In this document: piece by piece, positions 26,322 to 34,004 of the stretch
Layout of the letters: each line of letters starts with the position of its first letter
How positions within the stretch are numbered: the first letter of the stretch is position 1
Assembly: GCF_003865345.1 (NCBI RefSeq)
Contig: NZ_RMVE01000005.1
Span: forward strand, 310,001 to 374,000
DNA length: 64,000 bases
Reading direction: 5' to 3'
Origin: Nonlabens xiamenensis
GTDB taxonomy: Bacteria > Bacteroidota > Bacteroidia > Flavobacteriales > Flavobacteriaceae
Notes under the pieces: generated by a model
The model's database searches: none
The model's input: only the letters and a program-made list of their open reading frames with translations
What the model was told of the DNA's origin: nothing
Made by a program: the position numbers and the translations under genes

Positions 26322-27515
26322 TTACTTGCCATATGGTATAAAATTCTCCCAATACCAAGGCATCCATTTATCACTCATTGAAATTTCTAGTAGTTCTTTA
26401 AAAATACTTTCTCCATTAGAACTATTAGACATTATCACAATTCCTAGATTTTGCGAAGGATAAAATATAGTGTAATGTTCCCAACCTTGAATATGACCTT
26501 CTTTAAAAATTGCTTTGCCGAAAGGTGTTTTGTAGGTACCAAAACCTAATGCATAGCTTAATTCTATATCATCATTATCTGTAGTTTTTACCAGTCTGTT
26601 TTTACCAAACTGTTGCTTAGAATCAATTCTTATTTGCGGTTTGAAAAATTCTTCATATAAATTCCCGCTCAAGCCTTTTTGGGCTAACATCGCTTGGATG
26701 AATTTTACATAATCTTCAGGTGTGGTGTCCATACTGCCTGCAGCATATTCTTTATTCCTTTTTCTTCTTTTTATTGTTTTTCTTTTTTTGTAATGTCCAA
26801 CGGCAAAGTTTGTATCAAATCTTTCTTGCCAAAGAAAACTAGTCATATTCATTTCATACGGTTTGAATACATATTCTTGCGCGAGTTCTTCCAGCCCTTT
26901 TTTAGTTATTTGTTCAACAACAAACTGCAACAATTGAATACCCTCTCCAGAATAACTATAAAAAGTTCCAGGTTCAAATGCTATTTCTAGTGGTTTTTCC
27001 ATATTAATACCAGATTTTCCAATATATCTCCAATTTGGAAATCCAGTTGTATGAGATAAACACATTCTCGCTGTGATCTTCTCATATCTTTTGTCGGTTT
27101 TTAAGTCCTTATAGTTTTCATAATCGTGTTGGAATTCATAAGAATATATGGGATTTTCAAGATATGCCACTAAAGGTTTGTCTAGATCAATCTTTTCTTC
27201 CTCAACTAATTTCATTACAATAAATGCAAAAACAGGTTTACAAAGAGAAGCTGCATAAAAGTTATTTGAGGTTTCAAGAGATTGTTTCTCTTTAAGGTTT
27301 TTAGAGCCATAGGCCTTTTGAAATAATACGCTGTCCTGAGTAACTACAGATACCGTAAGTCCGTGAACATTTCCCGATTCCATCAAACGCTTAATATCAT
27401 TATCTAGAGCTACTGTAGATATTGTAGAATTATCAATTCTTGTAATGGATTGAGAGTAAGTTTTTAGATGTATAACAATAAATAATAACGAAATGAAATA
27501 TTGTGGTTTGCCCAT
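26322..27515 (-). CDS. exported serine hydrolase (beta-lactamase class C / PBP-like)
   Basis: This 397-residue protein has a signal peptide (MGKPQYFISLLFIVIHLKTYSQ). It has the Ser-x-x-Lys catalytic motif SLCK (in FYAASLCKPVFAF, near residue 93), the second-motif region YSYSGEGIQLL, and a C-terminal EGHIQGWEH in the place of the KTG box. This is typical of beta-lactamase-related esterases and peptidases rather than true resistance enzymes. It forms a single cassette unit between the IS-interrupted site and the intact 66-bp site. No promoter was recognised. Confidence 0.88.
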   Translation of the reverse strand: MGKPQYFISLLFIVIHLKTYSQSITRIDNSTISTVALDNDIKRLMESGNVHGLTVSVVTQDSVLFQKAYGSKNLKEKQSLETSNNFYAASLCKPVFAFIVMKLVEEEKIDLDKPLVAYLENPIYSYEFQHDYENYKDLKTDKRYEKITARMCLSHTTGFPNWRYIGKSGINMEKPLEIAFEPGTFYSYSGEGIQLLQFVVEQITKKGLEELAQEYVFKPYEMNMTSFLWQERFDTNFAVGHYKKRKTIKRRKRNKEYAAGSMDTTPEDYVKFIQAMLAQKGLSGNLYEEFFKPQIRIDSKQQFGKNRLVKTTDNDDIELSYALGFGTYKTPFGKAIFKEGHIQGWEHYTIFYPSQNLGIVIMSNSSNGESIFKELLEISMSDKWMPWYWENFIPYGK

Positions 27516-27589
27516 TTTAAAGATGATTTGAATTCCCTTTATTTAATAGACGTATAATTTTGTCATATGGTTGCCTGAGTTTTTCAAAT

Positions 27590-27655
27590 GCACCACAACG
27601 TTTTGGCTATGCGCGGTGTCCCGCAGGGGATTGCGTATAGGTGTTGTTGTGGCTA
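27590..27655 (-). repeat. attC-like cassette site, intact, 66 bp
   Basis: End cores are GCACCACAAC (27590-27599) and GTTGTGG (27646-27652). The inner stem pairs CTATGCGCGG... (from 27607) with ...TTGCGTATAG around a CCC-GCA-GGG tip. The G/A differences between arms all give G-T pairs on the plus strand. The stop of the neighbouring gene fragment lies at the very end of the site. Confidence 0.75.
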
Positions 27656-27790
27656 GTTTATTATTTCAATTTTCATTGTTTCTGTTGGTTCCATATTTCT
27701 GTCAGGAACATTAATTGGAAGTAATGTCTTATCAGTTATCAAGTACTTGTCCGTCAAAATTCCTTCTGTCTTTTCATCGGACACGTTATT
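27653..27790 (-). pseudogene. C-terminal fragment of an unknown cassette gene
   Basis: A 44-codon frame without a good start ends at TAG 27655-27653, exactly at the cassette core. It reads SDEKTEGILTDKYLITDK then PINVPDRNMEPTETMKIEI. The composition is protein-like and the position is that of a cassette gene end. The 5' part appears lost. Its source is unknown. Confidence 0.5.
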
Positions 27791-27809
27791 CTACGTAGTT
27801 TTTATTCAC

Positions 27810-28034
27810 CTAAATCATATTTGAAATTTGAATTATCATCAAAATGCCGTAAATTATTGATATTATAATTATTCCTTTTTTTATTGTTTTTCCGTGTTCA
27901 TTTGACCAATTCACGTATTTAGTTTTTTTAGATTCAGATACTTTCCATTTTCCATCTGCATATTTAAATCCTAAATATATAATTACCGCAAAAAAGGTAA
28001 TTCCGATAATTGAAGTCAAAAGACTTGGTTCCAT
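27810..28034 (-). CDS. small two-helix membrane protein
   Basis: This 74-residue protein has hydrophobic helices at residues 6-24 and 52-71 and a basic middle part (KWKVSESKKTKYVNWSNEHGKTIKKG). Unknown family. It shares a cassette with the gene fragment downstream, and whether the two were once one functional pair is not clear. Confidence 0.55.
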   Translation of the reverse strand: MEPSLLTSIIGITFFAVIIYLGFKYADGKWKVSESKKTKYVNWSNEHGKTIKKGIIIISIIYGILMIIQISNMI

Positions 28035-28129
28035 ATGTTATTCTTAATTATTAGTTTATAGTCTGAAATTTCAATTCTTTTTTCCAATTCAAAGTATGTA
28101 ATTCCGTTCAGTGGTTGCTCAAATTGCGT

Positions 28130-28262
28130 AGAACAGTCCATGCTAAGATAGCGTTGCGGTGAAAATCCACTAGGATTTTCGCCCATGACCAAGCCTTTGC
28201 TGGCAAGATAGGAATTTTCAGTAGAAAATTCCGCAGCAATGAATCATAGCCCTTATCACCAT
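28130..28262 (-). repeat. attC-like site, second sequence type
   Basis: The arms CCATGCTAAGATAGCGTTGC (28138-28157) and GCAGCAATGAATCATAGCCC (28233-28252) enclose an inner hairpin (GAAAATCC...AGGATTTTC). The right core TTATCACC (28253-28260) lies 23 bases behind the stop of a relic gene. The site at 40,253 is a sister copy. Confidence 0.6.
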
Positions 28263-28459
28263 TTGTAACGCCCGCCATGATATTCAGGATGTCTTTTTGG
28301 CCGCCGCGTACTCTTCACATGAGTTGACAGATTTGCTGCCAACTTCAAAGTCCGCAGTTGCATAAACACTGGAGTAGATACATTCGCTATAAACGTTTAA
28401 TTGTTTGTCTCGGCTCGTTTTGTTCGCTTACTGATTAGCGGGTTTACAAATGGCGCTGC
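28152..28459. repeat. 308-bp direct repeat, copy 1 (copy 2 at 40,280-40,583)
   Basis: The segment from CGTTGCGGTGAAAATCC to GGCGCTG is shared with 40280-40583 at high but not perfect identity. It covers part of an attC-like site and the end of a relic cassette gene. Confidence 0.85.
28284..28439 (-). pseudogene. relic cassette gene, C-terminal part (copy 1)
   Basis: The minus-strand frame ends ...VYATADFEVGSKSVNSC then EEYAAAKKTS and TGA (28286-28284), with an in-frame stop farther upstream. The copy at 40,412 keeps the same frame and end despite many substitutions, so this was once a real gene. Family unknown. Confidence 0.55.
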
Positions 28460-28592
28460 AACTGTTTTCCGCTACTCAACCTGCTCAAGAGTTGATTTGG
28501 AGAAGGGTGGGGTAGGAGAGAGTACTTAAAAAATATTTCCAGCTTAAAATCGGCGTAAAAGTTCAAATCTCTGAAGTAATAGGGTTATGGAT

Positions 28593-28848
28593 GGTAACGT
28601 GATTGTACAAGAAAAGTTGCGTGTTTGTGTGCGAGGATTTTCCGAAGTAAAATCAAAAGCTAGCAAACAAGCAACTAACTTTGGTTTAGCTTAAACTAGC
28701 AATTTTTTTATATGCTGTTAGTACCAGTTTTTTAATTTTTAATTTTTTGTAAATAAGCCAAATGAAAAGATTTGGCGGACTTTATCAATATACTCAAACC
28801 TTTCGGTAAAGCACTTACTAGCTATGTTTTATTTACCGTGTTGTGAGC
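28593..28848 (-). repeat. attC-like cassette site, 256 bp
   Basis: It begins GGTAACGTGATTGTACAAG (28593-28611) and GTTGCGTGTTTGTG, and ends GCACTTACTAGCTATG... with GTGTTGTGAGC (28838-28848), 10 bases behind the stop of the lipoprotein gene. The inner part holds an unpaired AT-rich region. 28460-28592 contains nothing recognisable. Confidence 0.55.
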
Positions 28849-28857
28849 TGGTATTAT

Positions 28858-29394
28858 CTATTTGTTATACATCAAAGCTGAAATTTGTTCTCCCTTTTCA
28901 TTGAAAACTTTTGCTCGTGTTCCATTCACTCTATCATTTTTCGTCACATAAATCACAATATTACTTTTAGCGTCTACAAATTTATAAGCTGGTTCTTTCA
29001 AATTTTTAACTGTAAAAATTGAATCCGTAGTGCTTATCAATTCAGCTATTCCATCTTTTTCAAATTCTTTTTTCCAATTGATTAGTTGAGTGTATGAATA
29101 TTCAATTTCGTTATCAGCTATTTTCTTAACATATATTCCATTTGTTTTCGTTTTTCCATTATCTGTTTTTAATCCCCCAGTAAACAATTGTCTTTCTCCA
29201 AGTTTTTGTTGGTTAAAAATCAGAGTTGAATCAATATTAGTCTCTATGATTTCTCTTATTATTTTTGTAGCATACTTGGAAGTATCATTTTCAGATGCGG
29301 TCGATTTCTTTTCTATTTTAGATGTCCAAGAACATCCGAAAAGAGTAATTCCAACTATTAATATCAGTATTTTAATTTTTTTCAGCTTGTTCAC
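28858..29394 (-). CDS. putative lipoprotein of unknown function
   Basis: The protein is about 178 residues, apparently starting at GTG 29394-29392 because no ATG is in frame before the signal (MNKLKKIKILILIVGITLFGC, lipobox LFGC). The mature part is beta-rich (GERQLFTGGLKTDNGKTKTNG..., VNGTRAKVFNEKGEQISALMYNK), like short toxin-antitoxin-repeat or MORN-type ends. Not identified. Its 5' end directly abuts the stem-less core at 29,395, leaving no room for a promoter of its own. Confidence 0.65.
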   Translation of the reverse strand: MNKLKKIKILILIVGITLFGCSWTSKIEKKSTASENDTSKYATKIIREIIETNIDSTLIFNQQKLGERQLFTGGLKTDNGKTKTNGIYVKKIADNEIEYSYTQLINWKKEFEKDGIAELISTTDSIFTVKNLKEPAYKFVDAKSNIVIYVTKNDRVNGTRAKVFNEKGEQISALMYNK

Positions 29395-29415
29395 AATGCA
29401 ACGTGTTGTGGTTAG
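29395..29415 (-). repeat. attC-like core with stem missing
   Basis: AATGCAAC is joined directly to GTGTTGTGGTTAG (29403-29415). Both core halves are present with no stem between them. The TAA of the TPR gene (29414-29412) lies in the core. This looks like the product of a deletion inside a site. Confidence 0.5.
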
Positions 29416-30737
29416 TTTTTCTTTATTTCATTCATTCGTATTATCGCTTCTGGCTCACCTTTTTCCACAGCGTTCTCCAAGTATTTCATTCCCATTTCAG
29501 TTTTACCTTGATGTATAAGGAAATTAGCATAATGTAATTCCAAAAGGTCAACTGGAACGGTTTCGTTTTCAAAAGCCAATTGGAAGTTTAATTCAGCTTG
29601 TTCTAATTCTCTTTTGGCTAGATAATACAAGGCTAAGTTTCTGTATGTATAGGCATTATCATTATTTTCCATTTTCAAAGCTTTTTGAAGTTGTAGCTTC
29701 CCTTCTTCCAATTGTCCCGTTTGGATTAAGGAATATCCTAAATTGTCATGAGCAAACCCATAATTTGGGTTTATTTGAAATGCTTTATGAAAATTTTGAA
29801 TGCTCTTTTCATATTCGCCACTTCTCAATTCATAATATCCAATATTGTTGTAGACGTCAGCTTTTAGCATTTCATCTTCAGTTAAAAACAAGATTTTTTG
29901 AAGAGTGGTAATGGCAGAATCGAAGTCACCATTTTGGTATTCCTTATCTGCTTGATTGAATAAATCGTTTGCGTCTAATTCAGCTTTGCTGAATACTGTC
30001 GAAGGCGAATCATTTAGAAATGCAATAGCTCCTTCAAATTGAAGTCTAAGCTCTTGGGGTAATTCATATTTCCAATCTGGATTTTCTTGTTCAATTAGTT
30101 TTGAAAAGGTCGCCAATCCAAAAGTCATTACTTCATACGGCATTTCAGAAACGTAGTTCCATTTGGTTTCCCAAAAACCATCATCAATTCTTCCTCTATC
30201 AGTTAAGTTTTGAGAAAGCGGGATTCCAAAGCCGAAATAGATTCCTGCGATAAATATGAACAGGGAAGTATCATCTCCTGTGTCGTATTGCAACTTGTTT
30301 TCAATTAGACGAATTTTAATGAATTCATAAATAAGGCTGAATATGAGTCGGTTTGGTCGTTTAGAAATGCTTTTAGCAATGTGTATTTTGTAATGATTCT
30401 CGGTCACTTCTGTTTCAGTTTCAAATGCCTTGCCTTGGATTTCAAATGGCATTCCATATACATCTCGTAAATCCTCATGTAACCCAAACGCAATTTTACT
30501 AGAGTCTAAGCCTAGCAAGTTGCATAGGTCATCAATCAGGTTTTGGACTATTAAATGACTAGTAGAAAAGGTCTTTGGAAAGAATTTATTGGTAATTAGA
30601 ATTTGTTCACTTTGTCTACTAGGGTAGCCATAAACTTTAATCAGCCATTTAAAATTATCCTCGACCCAATCTCTATCAGGTTCCGTTATTCGAAACTTTG
30701 GCTCTTTTGTTTTCTTATTGTATCCGAATAATTTCAT
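29412..30737 (-). CDS. TPR-repeat protein with uncharacterised N-terminal domain
   Basis: This is a 441-residue soluble protein. Residues about 1-250 form an unknown domain (ITEPDRDWVEDNFKWLIKVYGYP, FSLIYEFIKIRLIENKLQYD, FIFIAGIYFGFGIPLS). Residues about 255-430 contain at least four tetratricopeptide repeats (NDLFNQADKEYQNGDFDSAI, ADVYNNIGYYELRSGEYEKS, GFAHDNLGYSLIQTGQLEEG, AYTYRNLALYYLAKRELEQA). The conserved MxFG-type helix in the N-terminal part suggests a metallopeptidase-like or binding scaffold, but no HExxH is present. It is a single cassette unit. The start lies 10 bp from the next core. Confidence 0.8.
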   Translation of the reverse strand: MKLFGYNKKTKEPKFRITEPDRDWVEDNFKWLIKVYGYPSRQSEQILITNKFFPKTFSTSHLIVQNLIDDLCNLLGLDSSKIAFGLHEDLRDVYGMPFEIQGKAFETETEVTENHYKIHIAKSISKRPNRLIFSLIYEFIKIRLIENKLQYDTGDDTSLFIFIAGIYFGFGIPLSQNLTDRGRIDDGFWETKWNYVSEMPYEVMTFGLATFSKLIEQENPDWKYELPQELRLQFEGAIAFLNDSPSTVFSKAELDANDLFNQADKEYQNGDFDSAITTLQKILFLTEDEMLKADVYNNIGYYELRSGEYEKSIQNFHKAFQINPNYGFAHDNLGYSLIQTGQLEEGKLQLQKALKMENNDNAYTYRNLALYYLAKRELEQAELNFQLAFENETVPVDLLELHYANFLIHQGKTEMGMKYLENAVEKGEPEAIIRMNEIKKN

Positions 30738-30845
30738 TTTATCTAATTAACCACAAAGTCTACGTCTTTGAGTAGTTGCGTGGGTTAGCACTTAACTTTA
30801 CAAGTACACACCAAAATAGGCGATAAAGGCGCCATTACTTATAGC

Positions 30846-31292
30846 ATCTATGTAAAAGCAGCCTGCCGGGTATCCTTAAAGTTCACTAAAACTTATAGAT
30901 ATGATAGATCAACAAACTGCTCCACCTAATTTATACATAGGAATCGACATACACAAGCGCAACTGGATAGTTCATTGTGCTAGCGAGTTGTTTCCTGGCA
31001 AGACATTTTCTATAAAACCCAAGCCAGAGATGCTCAAGGGTGATGTGGATAAACACTTTAAGGATTACGTAATAAGCACTGCTTACGAAGCTGGTTGCTG
31101 TGGTTATTAGGCCCACCGATGTTTTGAGAGTTATGGTGAGCAATCGCCAGCGGTGAACCCTGACCGAGGTGTTTCACCTATAGGATGCTGAGCGAGTTAG
31201 ATGGTATTTAAACACTGCAAATAAAATCTTATGAGATGATTAAAATATGAGCAGTCAATTTTAGAGATCTAGAAGGGCTCTTCGTAGGATAT
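30846..31292 (+). mobile_element. IS110-family remnant B, internally deleted
   Basis: About 447 bp. The left end is ATCTATGTAAAAGCAGCC directly after ATTACTTATAGC, and the right end is AAGGGCTCTTCGTAGGATAT directly before TTGTTGTAG. Only the first third of a transposase gene is kept. Confidence 0.75.
30901..31191 (+). pseudogene. IS110-family transposase N-terminal fragment B
   Basis: From ATG 30901 the frame reads YIGIDIHKRNWIVHCASELF and DVDKHFKDYVISTAYEAGCCGY, then a stop at 31108, and continues AHRCFESYGE...AVNPD before ending. The catalytic remainder is absent. Dead. Confidence 0.88.
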
Positions 31293-31382
31293 GTTGTTGT
31301 AGTGCATTTTTAGTTTTCTTATCTTAAGTCAAGGTAATTTTTGTTTTCCGCAACGATATTTGCATGAATAAACAATTTAAAA

Positions 31383-31784
31383 ATGGAAAAGAACATATTT
31401 GTAAAAGTACTTTTAATAATCTCTGGAATCATTGGAATTTGGATTGGATATTCTCTCTTATTTTCTCCAGTAACTTTTGAAGCGTCTGCAGGCATCAACC
31501 TCGGAGAGGACATTAATTTACTGAGCGAAATAAGGGCTCCAAGTGGACTATTACTAGTTAGTGGAATAATAATTATTTTAGGAGCCTTTTTTTCTAAATT
31601 GACAATTTATTCCATTCAATTATCTTGCTTAATATATCTATCGTATGGATTGTCTCGTATAATTAGTATTATATTTGATGGATTTCCAAGCGAACCACTT
31701 CAAATCGCTTTGTTTGTAGAACTTCTAGTTGGATTGTTATGTCTGTTTGCCCTCTTAGGATTTTACAAGAAAGAATTAAACTGA
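31383..31784 (+). CDS. DUF4345 membrane protein
   Basis: This 133-residue protein has four hydrophobic helices (about residues 7-24, 52-70, 72-92 and 104-124). The DUF4345 pattern is present: GYSLLFSPVTFEASAGINLGEDINLLSEIRAPSG before helix 2, then GLSRIISIIFDGFPS before helix 4. It is the only intact plus-strand gene in the array. It ends 22 bp from the end of the Crp/Fnr gene that faces it. The two together make up one cassette, which suggests that the regulator acts on this gene, though this is inference. Confidence 0.85.
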   Translation: MEKNIFVKVLLIISGIIGIWIGYSLLFSPVTFEASAGINLGEDINLLSEIRAPSGLLLVSGIIIILGAFFSKLTIYSIQLSCLIYLSYGLSRIISIIFDGFPSEPLQIALFVELLVGLLCLFALLGFYKKELN

Positions 31785-31806
31785 GATAAGCGCCTCATTG
31801 AATTTA

Positions 31807-32391
31807 TTAGGATTTTTGCTTTGTCAAAATCCTTTTTCTTATTCTGCTAAGTGATTCAGGGGTAACTCCAATATAACTCGCAATTAAATGCAAAGGAATT
31901 CTATTGAGAAGTTCAGGACGGTTTTTTAAAATTGTCTTGTATCTTTCTTCAGGACTATAATGGCTAAGTAATTCGATATGTTCTTGAGATTTGACATAAT
32001 CGTTAGGCATTAAAATGTTTATCAAATTTTCAAGTTTTGGATATATTTTATGTAATTCCTTTTCTGCTGTTCTTGTTCCTGTAGTTAAAATGGAGTTTTC
32101 AATGGTTGATAAATAATATTTTGAAGGCTTTTTTTCTAAATAACTGGAATATAGAACTGCAGCTTCACTTTCACAAAAAAATGCTGTCGTCTTTTCTTCT
32201 CCGTTGACTATTTGATATTGCCGGAGACATCCCTTTATAACAAAAAAGCATTTATTACAAATTTGACCTTCTCTTAAAATTGTAGTGCCTTTTTTGAAAT
32301 TCTCCAATTCAGTGTTTTCCACAATAGCATTGATTTCCTCTCGGGTGAATTTATCGAACTGTGAAATAAAATGAATTAAAGCGTCTTTCAT
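31807..32391 (-). CDS. Crp/Fnr-family transcriptional regulator
   Basis: This 194-residue regulator starts at ATG 32391. An in-frame ATG at 32451 is rejected because it lies inside the attC-like core at 32448. The N-terminal cNMP-binding-like domain (residues about 20-110, FKKGTTILREGQICNKCFFVIKG) is followed by a degenerate C-terminal winged helix (IPLHLIASYIGVTPESLSRIRKRI, about 162-185). This subtype is frequent in flavobacteria and probably does not bind cAMP. It is convergent with the DUF4345 gene in the same cassette. Confidence 0.9.
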   Translation of the reverse strand: MKDALIHFISQFDKFTREEINAIVENTELENFKKGTTILREGQICNKCFFVIKGCLRQYQIVNGEEKTTAFFCESEAAVLYSSYLEKKPSKYYLSTIENSILTTGTRTAEKELHKIYPKLENLINILMPNDYVKSQEHIELLSHYSPEERYKTILKNRPELLNRIPLHLIASYIGVTPESLSRIRKRILTKQKS

Positions 32392-32447
32392 ATTTTTAGT
32401 TTGTCCTTTCGATACATAATCTTGATTTACAGAAAACTTCTTCAAAT

Positions 32448-32519
32448 GCACTAAAATGATTAGTATATGAAGCGTAGCGACTCAAAGGGAGCTATGATTT
32501 CACATATAGTGATAGCACC
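32448..32519 (-). repeat. attC-like cassette site, intact, 72 bp
   Basis: Cores are GCACTAAAA (32448-32456) and GATAGCACC (32511-32519). The inner stem pairs TATATGAAGCGTAGCGACTC with GAGCTATGATTTCACATATA around AAAGG. The next gene stops 6 bases from the right core. Confidence 0.7.
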
Positions 32520-32524
32520 TTTTA

Positions 32525-33391
32525 TTATTTAACGTTTACAAATTTATCAACTGTCACTCCTTCTCCAAAGTCCTCAAAGCTTCCAATCAAATTTAAATCA
32601 TTAAATATTTTGGATGCTTTTTTTGAATTTTCGGGATGCATTATTTTATAGGTTTCATTCTCTTCAAAAAACTGTCCGAGTCGAGATGTTAAATCCTTAT
32701 ATGTAATAAGTCCATCTTCTTTTTTGGTCTTTAAGAGTTTTTTGATTTTTTTCTGAATTAAAATGTAATCCACTTTTGGCAGAATAAAAGGGATGTGTTC
32801 GGGCCAAACTGATAAGGTAAACACTTCCGTACTATCCTTCTTCTTAACATAATATATTCTAGGAACGAAGTATTCGTCTCCTAATTGGGACTGAAGTTGA
32901 TTTCTCCTGAAGCAAAATTCCCAAGAGTAATTTGATTTTTCTAGTTCAAGATAGCTTAAACCAAGTTCATCAAAATTTGACTTAGAAAATCTATTATTTG
33001 ACTCCGCCCATTCTTTCTCGAGAACACCTTTTTCGTATTTCGTGGGCTCACCTATACCTTGTGGATTGAGAATATATAAATTTAGTTTATCGACAAATTC
33101 ATCTACAATTGGAAAACACTCTTTACCAAAGAACTGAGGTCGTATGAAATTGATGTTAAAAGTAAAATTAGTATCATCGAACTCTTTGAGATATCCTTCT
33201 TCTACTTCATCATCGTGATCTTCAAATTTATAGTATTCAAAAGAACAGTAAACTCCTGTTTCCTCATTCTGGTAGAACCAATGTTTGCCACCTTCATTTG
33301 TCATATTTGGTAAATCATTCAAGTATTGTTCAATATCAGTTTTTGAAATCGAATCAGTTTTTCTTTTATAAAAGTTTAAGTCGTAACTCAT
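32525..33391 (-). CDS. soluble protein of unknown function
   Basis: This 288-residue protein begins MSYDLNFYKRKTDSISKTDI, a head I associate with uncharacterised, widely scattered bacterial proteins (often beside toxin-immunity or polymorphic loci). It continues with beta-rich segments (HWFYQNEETGVYCSFEYYKF, FTFNINFIRPQFFGKECFPIV) and a helical end (KKIKKLLKTKKEDGLITYKDL). No catalytic motif is evident. It is a single cassette unit whose two end cores, GATAGCACC and GGTGCTAA, are complementary. Confidence 0.7.
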   Translation of the reverse strand: MSYDLNFYKRKTDSISKTDIEQYLNDLPNMTNEGGKHWFYQNEETGVYCSFEYYKFEDHDDEVEEGYLKEFDDTNFTFNINFIRPQFFGKECFPIVDEFVDKLNLYILNPQGIGEPTKYEKGVLEKEWAESNNRFSKSNFDELGLSYLELEKSNYSWEFCFRRNQLQSQLGDEYFVPRIYYVKKKDSTEVFTLSVWPEHIPFILPKVDYILIQKKIKKLLKTKKEDGLITYKDLTSRLGQFFEENETYKIMHPENSKKASKIFNDLNLIGSFEDFGEGVTVDKFVNVK

Positions 33392-33538
33392 TTTCTCTAA
33401 TTGGTGCTAAGGTGATTGTATAAGAATAGTTGCGTTTTTATAGCAACTAATTTAGCAAATACAAACCGAATAGAAAATCCGCGTCCCGATAGCTATCGGC
33501 ATTCAGAAGTAGGCGAGAAAGGCGCCATTACTTATAGC

Positions 33539-33998
33539 ATCTATGTAAAAGCAGCCTGCCGGGTATCTTTAAAGTTCACAAAAATTTACAGCTATGATAG
33601 ATCAACAAACTGCTTCACCTAAGTTATAAATAGGAATCGACATACACAAGCGCAACTGGAAAGTTCATTGTGCTAGCGAATTGTTTTCTGGCAAGACATT
33701 TTCTATCAAACCCAAGCCAGAGATGCCCAAGGGTGATGTGGATAAACACTTTAAGGATTACGTAATAAGCACTGCTTACGAAACTGGCGCTGATAGCCGT
33801 AAGCAACAAGCTGCTCAGACAGTGCTTTGCAGTGGGCAAGAGCGGTATACCCTGGGACCCAGAATTTAAAAAGATCTGGGCAGCCTAAAACATAGTGAGA
33901 TTAAGGAATTGAAGAACCTTGGTTGGATCAATCCAGGGCTGGCAAACTATTGGGCAACTTAAAATTGATTAATTGCTTGTTTTTTACCTCAGTTCTTT
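33539..33998 (+). mobile_element. IS110-family remnant D, internally deleted
   Basis: It has the same left end as remnants B and E (ATCTATGTAAAAGCAGCC after ACTTATAGC). The transposase fragment passes into a different sequence (GCTGATAGCCGTAAGCAAC), and the element ends ...TTTACCTCAGTTCTTTG before the core TTGTGC. Confidence 0.72.
33595..33869 (+). pseudogene. IS110-family transposase N-terminal fragment D
   Basis: ATG 33595 is followed after 11 codons by a TAA, then IGIDIHKRNWKVHCASELF and DVDKHFKDYVISTAYE. From ADSRKQQAAQ on, the frame is not transposase. Dead. Confidence 0.85.
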
Positions 33999-34004
33999 GT
34001 TGTG

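Larger units (their letters stand above)
30747..31305 (-). repeat. attC-like site interrupted by an IS110 remnant
   Basis: The left core is TTAACCACAA (30747-30756), then AGTAGTTGCGTGGG, AGCACTTAACTTTACAAGT and GGCGCCATTACTTATAGC. After the IS remnant the right core is GTTGTAGTGC (31296-31305). The left core pairs with TTGTGGTTAG at 29,405, the other end of the TPR-gene unit. Confidence 0.7.
33457..33999. repeat. 540-bp direct repeat, copy 1 (copy 2 at 34,614-35,157)
   Basis: Nearly identical to 34614-35157, comprising the inner half of an attC-like site and a complete IS110-type remnant. The pair flanks one single-gene cassette (34,005-34,556). Confidence 0.88.
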
